64,000 nt of DNA. Origin: Paenibacillus faecis. GTDB lineage: Bacteria; Bacillota; Bacilli; Paenibacillales; Paenibacillaceae. Location of the stretch: contig NZ_VSDO01000002.1 of NCBI RefSeq assembly GCF_008084145.1, positions 620,001-684,000 on the forward strand. The letters are read 5' to 3'. The notes under the pieces were generated by a model that was not told the DNA's origin, searched no databases, and saw nothing but the letters and a program-made list of their open reading frames with translations. The position numbers were made by a program, and so were the translations under genes. Below, one piece after another: positions 35,903-44,927 of the stretch. How positions within the stretch are numbered: the first letter of the stretch is position 1; every line of letters starts with the position of its first letter.

Positions 35903-36616
35903 ATGGAGAATATGAGAGACAAAAAAATATTAATTGTCGATGACGAACCGGAAATCAGGATGATGATTGAAAGATTTTTGAGAAAAGAGGGCTTTTTTCG
36001 CATTTATTCGGCGGCGGATTGCGCTTCGGGCTTATCGGTATGCCGAGCGAACAAACCGGATATCGCGATCCTCGATATCATGCTGCCCGATGGCGACGGA
36101 TTCTCGCTGCTTTCTTCCATTCGCCAGTTCTCCAGTATGCCGGTCCTCTTTCTATCCGCCCGGGGCGAAGATGAAGACCGGTTGCTGGGGCTGGGGTTGG
36201 GGGCCGACGATTACCTCGTGAAGCCGTTTTTGCCGCGCGAGTTGGTTCTGCGGTTGATGGCGATCTTAAAACGGGTATATTCCCCTGCCCGGGAAGAAAG
36301 TCTCCCGGTTTTCCGGTTGGGCGGCCTGACCGTCGACCTGGAAGGAGCCGTCATCCTCGGAGGGAGTACGGACATGCCGCTAACCGCCAAGGAACACGGC
36401 ATCCTTGTCAAGCTGTATGAAAACCGCGATCGGATCGTGACGAACGATGCGCTCTGCCAGGCGGTTTGGGGGGACGACAGCTACGGCTACGAAAATACGC
36501 TGATGGTCCATATTCGACGCATCCGCGAGAAAATCGAGCCTGATCCCTCCAGCCCGATATACCTCCTAACCGTAAGAGGACTGGGCTATAAGCTGCTGGT
36601 AAAGGAGAAGCATTAA
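35903..36616 (+). CDS. OmpR family response regulator
   Basis: 237 aa. Receiver with ILIVDDEPEIR, phosphoacceptor Asp-58 in IAILDIMLPDGDG, and LVKPF; winged-helix DNA-binding domain from ~residue 130 (LTAKEHGILVKLYENRDRIV, VWGDDSYGYENTLMVHIRRI, TVRGLGYKL). ATG 35903 is used although its ribosome site is weak; ATG 35912 is an alternative. One nucleotide separates it from the kinase gene. Probable activator of the divergent ABC transporter. Confidence 0.93.
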   Translation: MENMRDKKILIVDDEPEIRMMIERFLRKEGFFRIYSAADCASGLSVCRANKPDIAILDIMLPDGDGFSLLSSIRQFSSMPVLFLSARGEDEDRLLGLGLGADDYLVKPFLPRELVLRLMAILKRVYSPAREESLPVFRLGGLTVDLEGAVILGGSTDMPLTAKEHGILVKLYENRDRIVTNDALCQAVWGDDSYGYENTLMVHIRRIREKIEPDPSSPIYLLTVRGLGYKLLVKEKH

Positions 36617-36617
36617 A

Positions 36618-38003
36618 GTGGAAGCGATTCTTCGGATTTTACGCCGGTTTGTCGCCACGACCATTCTCGTTTCGATCGGTGTGCTTATTTTTAACTTCGT
36701 GCTGCTTGGCGTTTTGGTGTTTAAGGAAATCAATCAAGCTCCCTCTCCCGAAGGCGTAGTCAAAAAAGTCGCCCAAGGCTTGGGCAAGCGGGACGGCGGG
36801 TATCGGTTGGACGAGCGCGCGGCCGAACTGCTTACGCAACATCGGGCCTGGGCCATGCTGCTCGGAGAAGAGGGAAAGGTGGAGTGGGACTATCAACTGC
36901 CGTCCGATGTGCCGCGGAGCTATAATCTGATCGAGGTAAGCCAATTTTCGCGCTATTATTTAATGGAATACCCGGTCTACATCTGGAAGCACGGTGACGG
37001 CCTGGTTGTGGTGGGATACCCGAAGAAAAGCCATTGGAAATATCAATTGGATTTTCTGCCCGAATGGGTTAGATCCTTGCCGCTGCGACTCCTGACGCTG
37101 CTACTGCTCAACGTGGCGCTTGCTCTGCTGGTCTCTGTTCTGATCGGCACGCGGCTGATCCGGAGGATACGTCCTCTTGTGGAGGGGGTGCTGCGGCTTC
37201 CGAGGGAAGAAACGGTCGAGCTCGACTCAAAAGGGATATTCGGGGATTTGGCCCGGAGCATTAATTCCGTATCGGACATGCTTCAGAAAAAGACAGCGTC
37301 GTTGAAGGCAAGGGATGAAGCGCGTTCCAACTGGATTGCCGGGATTTCCCATGATATCCGGACGCCGTTGTCGATGATTCTCGGTTACGCGAGCGAGATG
37401 GAGGACAGTCCGGACCTGCCGCAGGAGCAGAGGCACCAAGCGGGAATTATCCGGCGTCAGGGCGAAAGGCTGCGCTCGCTTGTAAGCGACCTGAATTTGG
37501 TCTCGATGCTCGAATATGAAATGCAGCCCTTGCATATGAAGCCCGTGAGACTGGCGGTGCTGGCGAGACAGGTGGTTGCGGATCTTTTGAACAACGGGCT
37601 GGACGAGCGTTACGACATAGAATTGCAACTGGCCGACGAGGCGGTTCAGATCAACGGGGACGAGAAGTTGCTGCTTCGGGCTATTGAAAATCTGGTGCAA
37701 AACAGCGTGCGCCACAACCCGCAAGGCTGCAGGATCGTAATACGAAGTTCTCTGTCCGAGGACCGCTCACGGTACCGTCTGATCGTAACGGACGATGGGA
37801 AGGGGATCCCGCAGGAGCAGCTGGCGGAAATTACCGAGCTGCCGTATTCCTCAAAAAGGAAGAGGCCCGTTCAGCAAGGCCATGGGTTAGGGGTGCCGAT
37901 GGTCGCGAGGATCGTGCAGGCGCACCGGGGCGAGCTTACGCTCGAAAGCGGCGGGGAGCGAAGCGGGCTTCAAGCTGTCATGGAGTTTCCTTCACTCCTG
38001 TGA
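36618..38003 (+). CDS. Sensor histidine kinase
   Basis: 461 aa, two membrane segments (~13-37 and ~156-178) bounding a ~115-residue extracellular sensor, then HAMP-like linker, HisKA with the phosphorylated His near residue 245 (GISHDIRTPLSMILGYASE), and HATPase_c with ENLVQNSVRHNP, DDGKGIP and GHGLGVPM. GTG 36618 has AAAGGAG 10 nt before. Unlike BceS-type kinases it has a sizeable extracellular domain, so it may detect its ligand directly. Confidence 0.93.
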   Translation: MEAILRILRRFVATTILVSIGVLIFNFVLLGVLVFKEINQAPSPEGVVKKVAQGLGKRDGGYRLDERAAELLTQHRAWAMLLGEEGKVEWDYQLPSDVPRSYNLIEVSQFSRYYLMEYPVYIWKHGDGLVVVGYPKKSHWKYQLDFLPEWVRSLPLRLLTLLLLNVALALLVSVLIGTRLIRRIRPLVEGVLRLPREETVELDSKGIFGDLARSINSVSDMLQKKTASLKARDEARSNWIAGISHDIRTPLSMILGYASEMEDSPDLPQEQRHQAGIIRRQGERLRSLVSDLNLVSMLEYEMQPLHMKPVRLAVLARQVVADLLNNGLDERYDIELQLADEAVQINGDEKLLLRAIENLVQNSVRHNPQGCRIVIRSSLSEDRSRYRLIVTDDGKGIPQEQLAEITELPYSSKRKRPVQQGHGLGVPMVARIVQAHRGELTLESGGERSGLQAVMEFPSLL

Positions 38004-38036
38004 AGCCGGACTTCGTCTATTCGGCCTATCGATACG

Positions 38037-38088
38037 AAAAAAGCGGCAGCCGGCGGGAATGGGTTCTTCCCGTCGGCTGCCGCTTTGT
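38037..38088. terminator. Bidirectional terminator between the kinase gene and msrAB
   Basis: AAAAGCGGCAGCCG pairs with CGGCTGCCGCTTT, extended by CGGGAA/TTCCCG, with an A-tract before and TTTGTCTT after. Confidence 0.88.
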
Positions 38089-38111
38089 CTTCCTGCGAAG
38101 CGATAACTTCG

Positions 38112-39098
38112 TTATTCGTTCTCGGAAGGAGAGTCGAACAAATAGAGATATTCTCCGTAGCCTTCCTTCTCCAAATCCTCTTTCGGGATAAAGCGGAGAG
38201 CCGCGGAATTGATGCAGTACCTCAGTCCCGTCGGTTCGGGTCCGTCTTCGAACACATGTCCCAAATGGGAGTCGCCTTGCCGGCTGCGGACCTCCGTCCG
38301 AATCATAAAGTGGCTCGTGTCGGTCTTTTCCTTGATGCTGTACTCGCGCAGTGGCCGCGTAAAGCTCGGCCAGCCGCAGCCCGCATCGTATTTATCGCGC
38401 GAGCTGAACAGTGGCTCGCCCGAAACGATATCCACATAGATGCCGTCTTCCGTATGATCCCAATATTCTCCGGTAAACGGACGTTCCGTGGCGTTGTTTT
38501 GCGTTACTTCGAACTGAATCGGGGTTAGCCGTTTCTTGAGCTCCTCGGGGTCGGCCGGACCTGACCAATGGCGCTCGATGAAATCCTCGCGTCCCGATCC
38601 CTTGCGGTAACGCTTGTAGTGCCCCGGATTCTTCTTGTGATAATTTTGATGGTATTCCTCGGCCGGGTAGAACGGCGCGGCGGGCAGGATTTGCGTAGCG
38701 ATCGGTTTGCTGAACCGGCCGCTTGCGGCTAGCTCGCGCTTCGACTGCTCGGCTTCTTCACGCTGCCGTTCATTATGATAAAAAATCGCTGTCCGGTAAG
38801 ATTCGCCGCGATCATGGAATTGCCCGCCCTCATCGGTGGGGTCGATTTGCTGCCAGTAAAGCTCTAGGAGCTTGCGGTAAGGAAAGATAGCCGGGTCAAA
38901 TTTGATCTGTACGGCTTCATAGTGACCGGTTTGTTCGGAGCACACTTCTTCATAAGTCGGATTCTCCGTCCTGCCTCCGGTATACCCCGAAATGATGCCA
39001 TGGATGCCCGGGAGTTCCTCAAAGGGCGAAACCATGCACCAAAAACACCCTCCGGCAAAAGTGGCCAGCTCCAGTTTGGAAGCCTGCGATGGATTCAA
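38112..39098 (-). CDS. msrAB: Bifunctional methionine sulfoxide reductase MsrA/MsrB
   Basis: Repairs both stereoisomers of methionine sulfoxide. MsrA domain (~1-165): catalytic cysteine in FAGGCFWCM and [15 protein letters not shown]. MsrB domain (~180-320): [27 protein letters not shown] and the active cysteine in [12 protein letters not shown]. The zinc-binding CxxC pairs of many MsrB proteins are missing, as in other fused forms. TTG start 39098 with GGAGGG ~8 nt upstream. 328 aa. Confidence 0.94.
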   Translation of the reverse strand: MNPSQASKLELATFAGGCFWCMVSPFEELPGIHGIISGYTGGRTENPTYEEVCSEQTGHYEAVQIKFDPAIFPYRKLLELYWQQIDPTDEGGQFHDRGESYRTAIFYHNERQREEAEQSKRELAASGRFSKPIATQILPAAPFYPAEEYHQNYHKKNPGHYKRYRKGSGREDFIERHWSGPADPEELKKRLTPIQFEVTQNNATERPFTGEYWDHTEDGIYVDIVSGEPLFSSRDKYDAGCGWPSFTRPLREYSIKEKTDTSHFMIRTEVRSRQGDSHLGHVFEDGPEPTGLRYCINSAALRFIPKEDLEKEGYGEYLYLFDSPSENE

Positions 39099-39203
39099 GC
39101 TGATCCCTCCGTTTCGATTTGGCGATTAGTTAAGGTCATGAGTCGGGGTGATTCCGGCTTCCATTATAGCGCGTTTTGGCTGAAATCCCAAACCGCCCGG
39201 TGG

Positions 39204-39809
39204 TCAGGTTTTCCATAATTTCCGGTACACCGTTAAAATGGCGAGAACAAACAGCATGTAAACGGCAATGGCTCCGGCGGCAAGCCAGGGGCGATCGAAC
39301 AGGGAAGCGCCCAAATAGGCATAGAAGAACATGCTGGGCAGTTTGCCGATAACCGATGCGGCGAGATAGACGGAGAACCGGATTCCGTAAGCGCCGGCAT
39401 AAACATTCACGGCCGTTTGCGGCAGAACCGGGATCAGCTTGCAGACGACGATCGCTGTAAAAGGACGCCGATCGATCGCCGCCGTTATGCGTTCGAGCGG
39501 CTTGAACCGGCCGCTCCATCCGCGGGCGGCATGGCCGAAACCGTAGGCGGCTCCCCAGTAATACGCCGCGCCCGCCAAGGTGGAGCCGATCAGCGTGATG
39601 AAGCCGCCCCAGAAAGCTCCCGCCGCAAAGCCCGCCGCCGCGATGACCAGCCGATAAGGCATGACGGGAAAGACGGCCAGCAGCGTGGACAGGATGAGAA
39701 GCAGCCAAAGCGGCGGCCCCGCGGTCAGCCAGCGGGAGAGCTCATGCCGACAAGCGAAAGCCAGAACAAAGGCGGCGGCATAAACCGCCAGCGCCATCCA
39801 ATTTTTCAT
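39204..39809 (-). CDS. TVP38/TMEM64 (DedA-like) family membrane protein
   Basis: ~201 aa, five to six membrane segments. Family motifs: FPVMPYRLVIAAAGFAAGA with the re-entrant loop and GSTLAGAAYYWGAAYGFG, then KLIPVLPQTAVNVYAGA. Family members are proposed lipid scramblases or transporters. ATG 39809 has AGGAG 6 nt upstream; an in-frame ATG at 39830 lacks one. Separate from msrAB by 105 nt in the same direction. Confidence 0.88.
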   Translation of the reverse strand: MKNWMALAVYAAAFVLAFACRHELSRWLTAGPPLWLLLILSTLLAVFPVMPYRLVIAAAGFAAGAFWGGFITLIGSTLAGAAYYWGAAYGFGHAARGWSGRFKPLERITAAIDRRPFTAIVVCKLIPVLPQTAVNVYAGAYGIRFSVYLAASVIGKLPSMFFYAYLGASLFDRPWLAAGAIAVYMLFVLAILTVYRKLWKT

Positions 39810-39906
39810 GAAGACTCCTCTCAACCTCATTCTATCTAAATACTATATCAGTTCATGTATCTCTCAAACTTGTCGACGGAAAAATCTAGCGCTTTTATCA
39901 TCGCCA

Positions 39907-39915
39907 TGCTATAAT
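39907..39915 (+). promoter_or_regulatory. Extended -10 promoter of the riboswitch-terC transcript
   Basis: TGCTATAAT (39907-39915) is a full extended -10. The aptamer begins ~25 nt downstream. Confidence 0.65.
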
Positions 39916-39937
39916 AATCTCAATTTAACATGCATGG

Positions 39938-40062
39938 TTCCCAAAGGGGAGTAGCTGTTACAATAAAGTCGTCATTACGGGTTGTAAGCCCCGGCTTTAT
40001 TGGCAACCTTTCGTTGTTAGCGAGACCTTTGCCCGGTGCGAGTATTGGGTAAAGGTCTTTTT
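39938..40062 (+). ncRNA. yybP-ykoY riboswitch (Mn2+ sensing)
   Basis: Conserved pieces occur in order: CCAAAGGGGAGTAGC, GGTTGTAAGCCCC, CTTTATTGGCAACC, and GTTAGCGAGACCTTTGCC. The last runs into the expression platform, where AGACCTTTGCCC pairs with GGGTAAAGGTCT followed by TTTTT (40023-40062). This matches the class that binds Mn2+ and activates export genes. B. subtilis ykoY, the family's name gene, also encodes a TerC protein, in agreement with the gene downstream. Confidence 0.92.
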
Positions 40063-40071
40063 GATGCGTAT

Positions 40072-40109
40072 ATGCGTCGTGCCCAATACAAGCACGGCGT
40101 ATTTTTTTT
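40072..40109 (+). terminator. Second terminator downstream of the Mn2+ riboswitch
   Basis: ATGCGTCGTGC pairs with GCACGGCGTAT (11 bp, two G-T pairs) across a 9-nt loop, then a run of eight T. It lies between the riboswitch terminator and the terC ribosome site, so transcripts must pass two terminators. Confidence 0.75.
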
Positions 40110-40153
40110 GCGCCGGAAGCCAGCGTATGGATAGGACAGAAAGGGGAGAGAGC

Positions 40154-40861
40154 ATGGATTTTTTGAGTGTAGATTTTTGGACCGCCCTATTTTCCATCAT
40201 CCTGATCGACCTTGTACTGGCCGGTGACAATGCCATTGTAATCGGACTTGCGGCGAGAAACGTTCAGAAGGCGGACCAGAAGAAAGTCATTTTGTGGGGA
40301 ACCCTCGGTGCGATCATCGTTCGTGTTATCATGACGGTCCTGGTGCTGCAGCTGCTCAATATTCCGGGACTTCGTCTTGTCGGGGGGCTTGCGCTGCTAT
40401 GGATCGCTTACAAGCTGCTGGTAGAAGAGAAGAGCCACGAGATTAACGCCGGCAACCAAATGTGGGCGGCCATCCGCACGATTATCATCGCCGATACGAT
40501 GATGGGCCTGGACAACGTGTTGGCCGTCGCGGGCGCCGCACACGGCGATTACACGCTCGTCATTGTCGGACTGGCCGTATCGGTGCCGATCATGGTATGG
40601 GGCAGTACGATCATCCTCCGGCTGACGGAGCGTTATCCGGTCGTCATTACGATCGGAGCGGCCGTTCTGGCTTGGACCGCCGCGAAAATGCTGGTCGAAG
40701 AGCCGTTGATTCATGACTGGTTCGCGATGGCATGGGTCAAGTACGGTTTTGAGATCATCGCCATCATCCTGGTCGTCGGCATCGGACTCATGATGAAGAA
40801 GAAGAAAGAGCGCTTGAACCAAATCGATCAAAAGCTAAAACAGGGCAACCTGCCGACCTAA
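40154..40861 (+). CDS. TerC family membrane protein (YkoY/YjbE-like manganese exporter)
   Basis: 235 aa, seven membrane segments. TerC signatures: LIDLVLAGDNAIVIGLAAR with the conserved Asp-Asn, IADTMMGLDNVLAVAGAAHG, and MLVEEPL. TerC proteins export or metallate with Mn2+, and this one is under the Mn2+ riboswitch. ATG 40154 has AAGGGGAGAG upstream; open frame upstream of it (from 40061) is inside the leader. Terminator at 40885-40926. Confidence 0.92.
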   Translation: MDFLSVDFWTALFSIILIDLVLAGDNAIVIGLAARNVQKADQKKVILWGTLGAIIVRVIMTVLVLQLLNIPGLRLVGGLALLWIAYKLLVEEKSHEINAGNQMWAAIRTIIIADTMMGLDNVLAVAGAAHGDYTLVIVGLAVSVPIMVWGSTIILRLTERYPVVITIGAAVLAWTAAKMLVEEPLIHDWFAMAWVKYGFEIIAIILVVGIGLMMKKKKERLNQIDQKLKQGNLPT

Positions 40862-40884
40862 GGCCGGATAACCCCGCTGAACCT

Positions 40885-40926
40885 AAACGCCGCCGTCGAC
40901 TTCCGTCAGGAAGGGACGGCGGCGTT
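40885..40926. terminator. Terminator between terC and the AraC-type gene
   Basis: AAACGCCGCCGTC pairs with GACGGCGGCGTTT (one unpaired G). The T-tail is short on both strands. Confidence 0.7.
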
Positions 40927-40931
40927 TGCTT

Positions 40932-41762
40932 TCAGTTCGGTTCGGCGCCGGTATTCCGGGCGGTTTGGCGGTACTGCTTCGGCGACATGCCGAAACGTTT
41001 GCGAAACACCTTGTGAAAGTAGTTATAGCTCGGAAATCCAGAGCTTTCGGCCACATGCTCCAAAGTCAGCGGGCTGAAAATGATCCGCTCGCGGGCCATG
41101 TTCAGCCGGACCTCGAGCGTGTACTGGATGATGCTCGTGTTGAACGTTTCCTTGAACAGGTGGACGGCACGGGAAACGCTGATTCCCACATGAGCGGCGG
41201 CGTCCTCCAGCTTGAACGGAATGGCGGCGTTTTCCTCGATATAATTTTTGATCCTGTGGGCAAGGTAGGTCGGATAAGTGGTGGGCAGCGGCTGCTGCAG
41301 CAAATTCCGGTCGATATCCATGCACAGAATCTTTAGGTAATATTCGGCGATTTCGGGAGAAGGATTGGAAATCCGCCGCTGCTCCAGCATAATCTGCCGG
41401 AAAACCCCGAGAATCCCTTCGGAGAGAGGGACCTTGACTTTTCTCGGGCGGTCCGTTTTAGTCCACCAGGATTCCACCCATTCCCCGGCCAGAAATATAT
41501 GATAATCCCCGCTGTTTACCACAGGCTCTCCAAGCGCCGTCTCCTCGGCGTCGATCCGCAGCTCATAGGGCTGGCCGGGGGCGACGAGCAGAAGATCCCC
41601 CGGTTCCAGCAGCTCCAGGTTGCCGGACAGGCGGGTGCGGCAGCGGCCGGAAGCCTGCAGCCGAATCAGGTAACTTTCTAAACCTTCCGGCTGGAAAATG
41701 TGGAAAGGCTTGCTGTGAAGCGAATAACCGGCTAGCAATATCTGCAGGTTTTTGTGATCCAT
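40932..41762 (-). CDS. AraC family transcriptional regulator
   Basis: 276 aa. An N-terminal cupin-like sugar-sensing domain (LEPGDLLLVAPGQPYEL) is followed by two helix-turn-helix motifs at ~180-270: FKLEDAAAHVGISVSRAVHLF and LEHVAESSGFPSYNYFHKVF, then RKRFGMSPKQYR. AGGGGAAA precedes ATG 41762. Divergent from the sugar operon at 41910 with ~150 nt between, so it is the probable activator of that operon. Confidence 0.92.
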   Translation of the reverse strand: MDHKNLQILLAGYSLHSKPFHIFQPEGLESYLIRLQASGRCRTRLSGNLELLEPGDLLLVAPGQPYELRIDAEETALGEPVVNSGDYHIFLAGEWVESWWTKTDRPRKVKVPLSEGILGVFRQIMLEQRRISNPSPEIAEYYLKILCMDIDRNLLQQPLPTTYPTYLAHRIKNYIEENAAIPFKLEDAAAHVGISVSRAVHLFKETFNTSIIQYTLEVRLNMARERIIFSPLTLEHVAESSGFPSYNYFHKVFRKRFGMSPKQYRQTARNTGAEPN

Positions 41763-41847
41763 AAATGGCTTTCCCCTGTACTTTTAAAAAAATAATGACC
41801 AGATAGTTCATGTTTTAATCATATTATTCATTTTACAATAAGACAAT

Positions 41848-41876
41848 TTGAAATACCATGTAGGTGAGTCTAATGA
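41848..41876 (+). promoter_or_regulatory. Possible promoter of the sugar oxidoreductase operon
   Basis: TTGAAA (41848-41853), 17 nt, TAATGA (41871-41876). The -10 is weak, as expected for an AraC-activated promoter. Confidence 0.4.
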
Positions 41877-41909
41877 CACCACGATCGCTTCCTGGGAGGA
41901 GTGATGAGA

Positions 41910-42983
41910 ATGACAAAAATGAAAGTCGGGATGATCGGCTGCGGGAACATCAGCCCTGCCTATTTAACGTATCTCGCCCGGAGCGAAGTCGTTGAGGTGC
42001 ATGCCTTGGCCGATCTGCTACCCGAAAAGGCTCATGAGCGGGGAGCCGAGTTCGGCATTGCAAACGTATGCACAGTGGAGGAATTGCTGAATCATCCGGA
42101 AATCGAACTGATCCTGAATTTGACGGTCCCTTCGTCGCATGCTTCGGTTAATATGAATGCGCTTCAAAAAGGGAAGCACGTTTATGTGGAGAAGCCTTTA
42201 TCCGTCTCGCTCGAGGAGGCGAAAGCGACGCTGGAGTTGGCCGAAGCCAAGGGGCTGCGCGTCGGCTGCGCTCCCGATACTTTTCTCGGGGCGGGTATCG
42301 AAACGAGTCGGCGAGCCATCCAGGATGGCTTGATCGGCAAGCCTGTAGCGGCCACCGCGTTTATGATGGGCGGCGGTCCGGAAAATTGGCATCCGAATCC
42401 GGCGTTTTTCTATGCCGAGGGCGGCGGTCCGATGTTTGACATGGGGCCCTACTATTTGACCGCGCTCGTGCAATTGCTGGGGCCGATTTCGCGCATTAGC
42501 GCGATCGTCTCCCCCCCGGGTCCCGAGCGAAGTATTCAAACGGGACCCCGGGCGGGCGAGAGCATCCCGGTACGGACGCCCACGCATTACAGCGGGACGC
42601 TGGGTTTCGCCTCAGGGGCGGTGGGCACCTTGGTGACCAGCTTCGATATCCCCGGCGGAAGCGCGCTTCCTTCCATGGAGATTTACGGTACGAAAGGAAC
42701 GCTGAACGTGCCCGATCCGAATTATTTCAACGGCGAGGTCAAGGTGCGGCTTCACGGCGACGAGGAGTGGCGTCCGGTGCCGCCGGCGTTTGAGAGCGGA
42801 CCGAATGAGCGGGGGCGTGGCCTGGAGGATATGGCGAGGGCGATTGCGTCGGGCGAAGGGCATCGGGCCAGCGGGGCCGCGGCCTACCATGTACTTGAGG
42901 CGATGCACGCATATGAGCGTTCATCCCGAGAGGGCCGCCATATCGAGCTGTCCAGCGCATTCATGCTTCAAACCGCCAAATGA
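41910..42983 (+). CDS. Gfo/Idh/MocA family oxidoreductase
   Basis: ~357 aa NAD(P)-dependent sugar or inositol dehydrogenase. Rossmann motif VGMIGCGNISPAYL, cofactor-binding EKPLSVSLEEA (the EKP motif), and the C-terminal alpha/beta substrate domain with MFDMGPYYLTAL (catalytic-region Asp/Tyr). ATG 41910 lies 10 nt after GGAGG; GTG 41901 and ATG 41904 are too close to it. First gene of four: two such oxidoreductases alternate with two isomerase-like proteins, suggesting a 3-keto-sugar or inositol-like route. Confidence 0.9.
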   Translation: MTKMKVGMIGCGNISPAYLTYLARSEVVEVHALADLLPEKAHERGAEFGIANVCTVEELLNHPEIELILNLTVPSSHASVNMNALQKGKHVYVEKPLSVSLEEAKATLELAEAKGLRVGCAPDTFLGAGIETSRRAIQDGLIGKPVAATAFMMGGGPENWHPNPAFFYAEGGGPMFDMGPYYLTALVQLLGPISRISAIVSPPGPERSIQTGPRAGESIPVRTPTHYSGTLGFASGAVGTLVTSFDIPGGSALPSMEIYGTKGTLNVPDPNYFNGEVKVRLHGDEEWRPVPPAFESGPNERGRGLEDMARAIASGEGHRASGAAAYHVLEAMHAYERSSREGRHIELSSAFMLQTAK

Positions 42984-43036
42984 CGAGCCATAATATGGCC
43001 AACCCACCAAAAATCCAATTGTAGAGGTGATTAATT

Positions 43037-43807
43037 ATGGTTAAAGTAGGTTTACAGCTTTATACCGTACGCGAAGCCATGGAGCGCGATTTTGAAGGTA
43101 CGCTTCGGAAGGTCGCCGGTCTTGGCTACCAGGGTGTGGAATTTGCCGGATTTTACGGGCGGACGCCCGAACAGGTCAAGGCGATTCTGGAGGAGACCGG
43201 CCTGGTTGCTTTAGGAGCCCATACATCGTACGGACGGCTTCTTCACGCTTTGGATGAAGAGATCGCGTTTAACAAGGCGATCGGCAACCGCTATCTTATT
43301 TTCCCTTATTTGGAGGAGAAAGACCGCGAACGCTGGGAAGAAGTCATTGAAGACATGAAGCGGATCGGTCAAAAATGCGTCGACGCGGGCATGGTGCTCT
43401 TCTATCATAACCATGAATTTGAATTGACCGAGGAGTTGGACGGGCAGCCCGTTCTGGAAGCCATCTTCGCCAAAATTCCGCCGGAGTTGATTCAGATGGA
43501 ACTGGATTCCTGCTGGGTCAGCTACGCGGGATTCGATCCGCTGGAGTACATTTCAAGATACAGCGGGCGTCTGCTTTTGCTTCATTTGAAAGACATGGTG
43601 ATCAAGACGGACGGAACGGCGGAGACCGTGGAACTCGGCCAAGGGGAAGTGGCGATCAAGGATGTTGCCGACGCGGCGATCTCCGCAGGCGTGGAATGGC
43701 TTGTCGTAGAGCAGGATCATTGCGCCGGCGACGCGTTGGAGAGTATCAAAACGAGTATGGATTGGGTGCGGGATTACGGAAATCAAGGAGGACGAATCAA
43801 TGTCTAA
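43037..43807 (+). CDS. Sugar phosphate isomerase/epimerase (xylose-isomerase-like TIM barrel)
   Basis: 256 aa AP-endonuclease-2-like barrel: LGYQGVEFAGFYG, LFYHNHEFEL, MELDSCWVSYAG, LLLHLKDM and VVEQDHC, with metal-binding Glu/Asp/His at strand ends. Such enzymes isomerise or hydrolyse keto sugars. AGAGGTGAT precedes ATG 43037. The gene overlaps the next by 8 nt, so the two products are made together. Confidence 0.9.
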   Translation: MVKVGLQLYTVREAMERDFEGTLRKVAGLGYQGVEFAGFYGRTPEQVKAILEETGLVALGAHTSYGRLLHALDEEIAFNKAIGNRYLIFPYLEEKDRERWEEVIEDMKRIGQKCVDAGMVLFYHNHEFELTEELDGQPVLEAIFAKIPPELIQMELDSCWVSYAGFDPLEYISRYSGRLLLLHLKDMVIKTDGTAETVELGQGEVAIKDVADAAISAGVEWLVVEQDHCAGDALESIKTSMDWVRDYGNQGGRINV

Positions 43808-44882
43808 AATTTTGAAAGTTGCGATTATCGGTTGCGGGGGCATCGCCAACGGCAAACATTTGCCGAGCCTGGCGAAACAGCCGCAGGTTCAAATGACGGC
43901 GTTCTGCGATATCGTTGAGGAGCGCGCGGCCAAGGCTGCACAAGAGTACGGCGCGGAAGGCGCGAAAGTTTATACGGATTACCGCAAACTGCTTGAAGAA
44001 ACGGATGTGGATGTAGTTCACGTCTGCACGCCGAATGATTCCCACGCGGAAATTACGGTCGCTTCGCTGGAGTCCGGCAGACACGTCATGTGCGAGAAGC
44101 CGATGGCCAAAACGGCGGAACAAGCGCGTCAAATGCTGGATGCGGCCAAACGGACCGGGAAAAAGCTGAGCATCGCTTACCAGAACCGCTTCCGCGACGA
44201 CAGCTTGTTCCTGAAGCAAGTTTGCGAAAACGGCGAACTGGGCGATATCTACTTCGGCAAAGCGCTGGCGCTGCGACGCCGGGCGGTACCGACTTGGGGG
44301 GTATTCCTGGACGAAGAGAAACAAGGCGGGGGCCCGCTAATCGATATCGGCACCCATGCATTGGACTTGACGCTGTGGCTGATGGATAACTACGAGCCGA
44401 AAAGCGTAACCGGGTCGGTGTTCCATAAGCTGGGCGGCCGTGCGAATGCCGCCAACGCGTTCGGCCCTTGGGATCCGGAACAATTCAAAGTGGAGGATTC
44501 CGCCTTTGGCTTCATTACGATGAAGAACGGAGCGACGATCGTACTGGAGTCCAGTTGGGCGCTCAACGTCCTCGACTTCGGGGAAGCGAGAACCTTGCTG
44601 TGCGGCACGGAAGGCGGAGCGGATATGAACGACGGGCTGCGTCTGAACGGTGAAAAATTAAGCCGGCTTTACGAGACGAAAGTCGATTTCGGATCCGGCG
44701 GGGTGGCGTTCTTCGAGGGTCAGCAGGAAAACGATGCGACCCGCGAAGCCAGATACTGGGTAGAAGCCATCCTTGAGGACAAGGAACCGCTCGTTAAGCC
44801 GGAGCAGGCCCTTGTTGTAACGGAAATTCTTGAAGCGATTTACGAGTCGGCGAAAACAGGAAAAACGGTATATTTTGACTAA
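43800..44882 (+). CDS. Gfo/Idh/MocA family oxidoreductase
   Basis: 360 aa, second oxidoreductase of the operon: VAIIGCGGIANGKHL, HVCTPNDSH, MCEKPMAKTAEQA, YQNRFR, and GGGPLIDIGTHALDL with the conserved catalytic-region Asp/His. AAGGAGG is 9 nt before ATG 43800. It is only distantly similar to the protein at 41910, so the two probably act at different steps or on different substrates. Confidence 0.92.
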   Translation: MSKILKVAIIGCGGIANGKHLPSLAKQPQVQMTAFCDIVEERAAKAAQEYGAEGAKVYTDYRKLLEETDVDVVHVCTPNDSHAEITVASLESGRHVMCEKPMAKTAEQARQMLDAAKRTGKKLSIAYQNRFRDDSLFLKQVCENGELGDIYFGKALALRRRAVPTWGVFLDEEKQGGGPLIDIGTHALDLTLWLMDNYEPKSVTGSVFHKLGGRANAANAFGPWDPEQFKVEDSAFGFITMKNGATIVLESSWALNVLDFGEARTLLCGTEGGADMNDGLRLNGEKLSRLYETKVDFGSGGVAFFEGQQENDATREARYWVEAILEDKEPLVKPEQALVVTEILEAIYESAKTGKTVYFD

Positions 44883-44927
44883 TTTATAACAAGACACTCA
44901 AAACATCTTGATATAGGAGGTAGGGAC

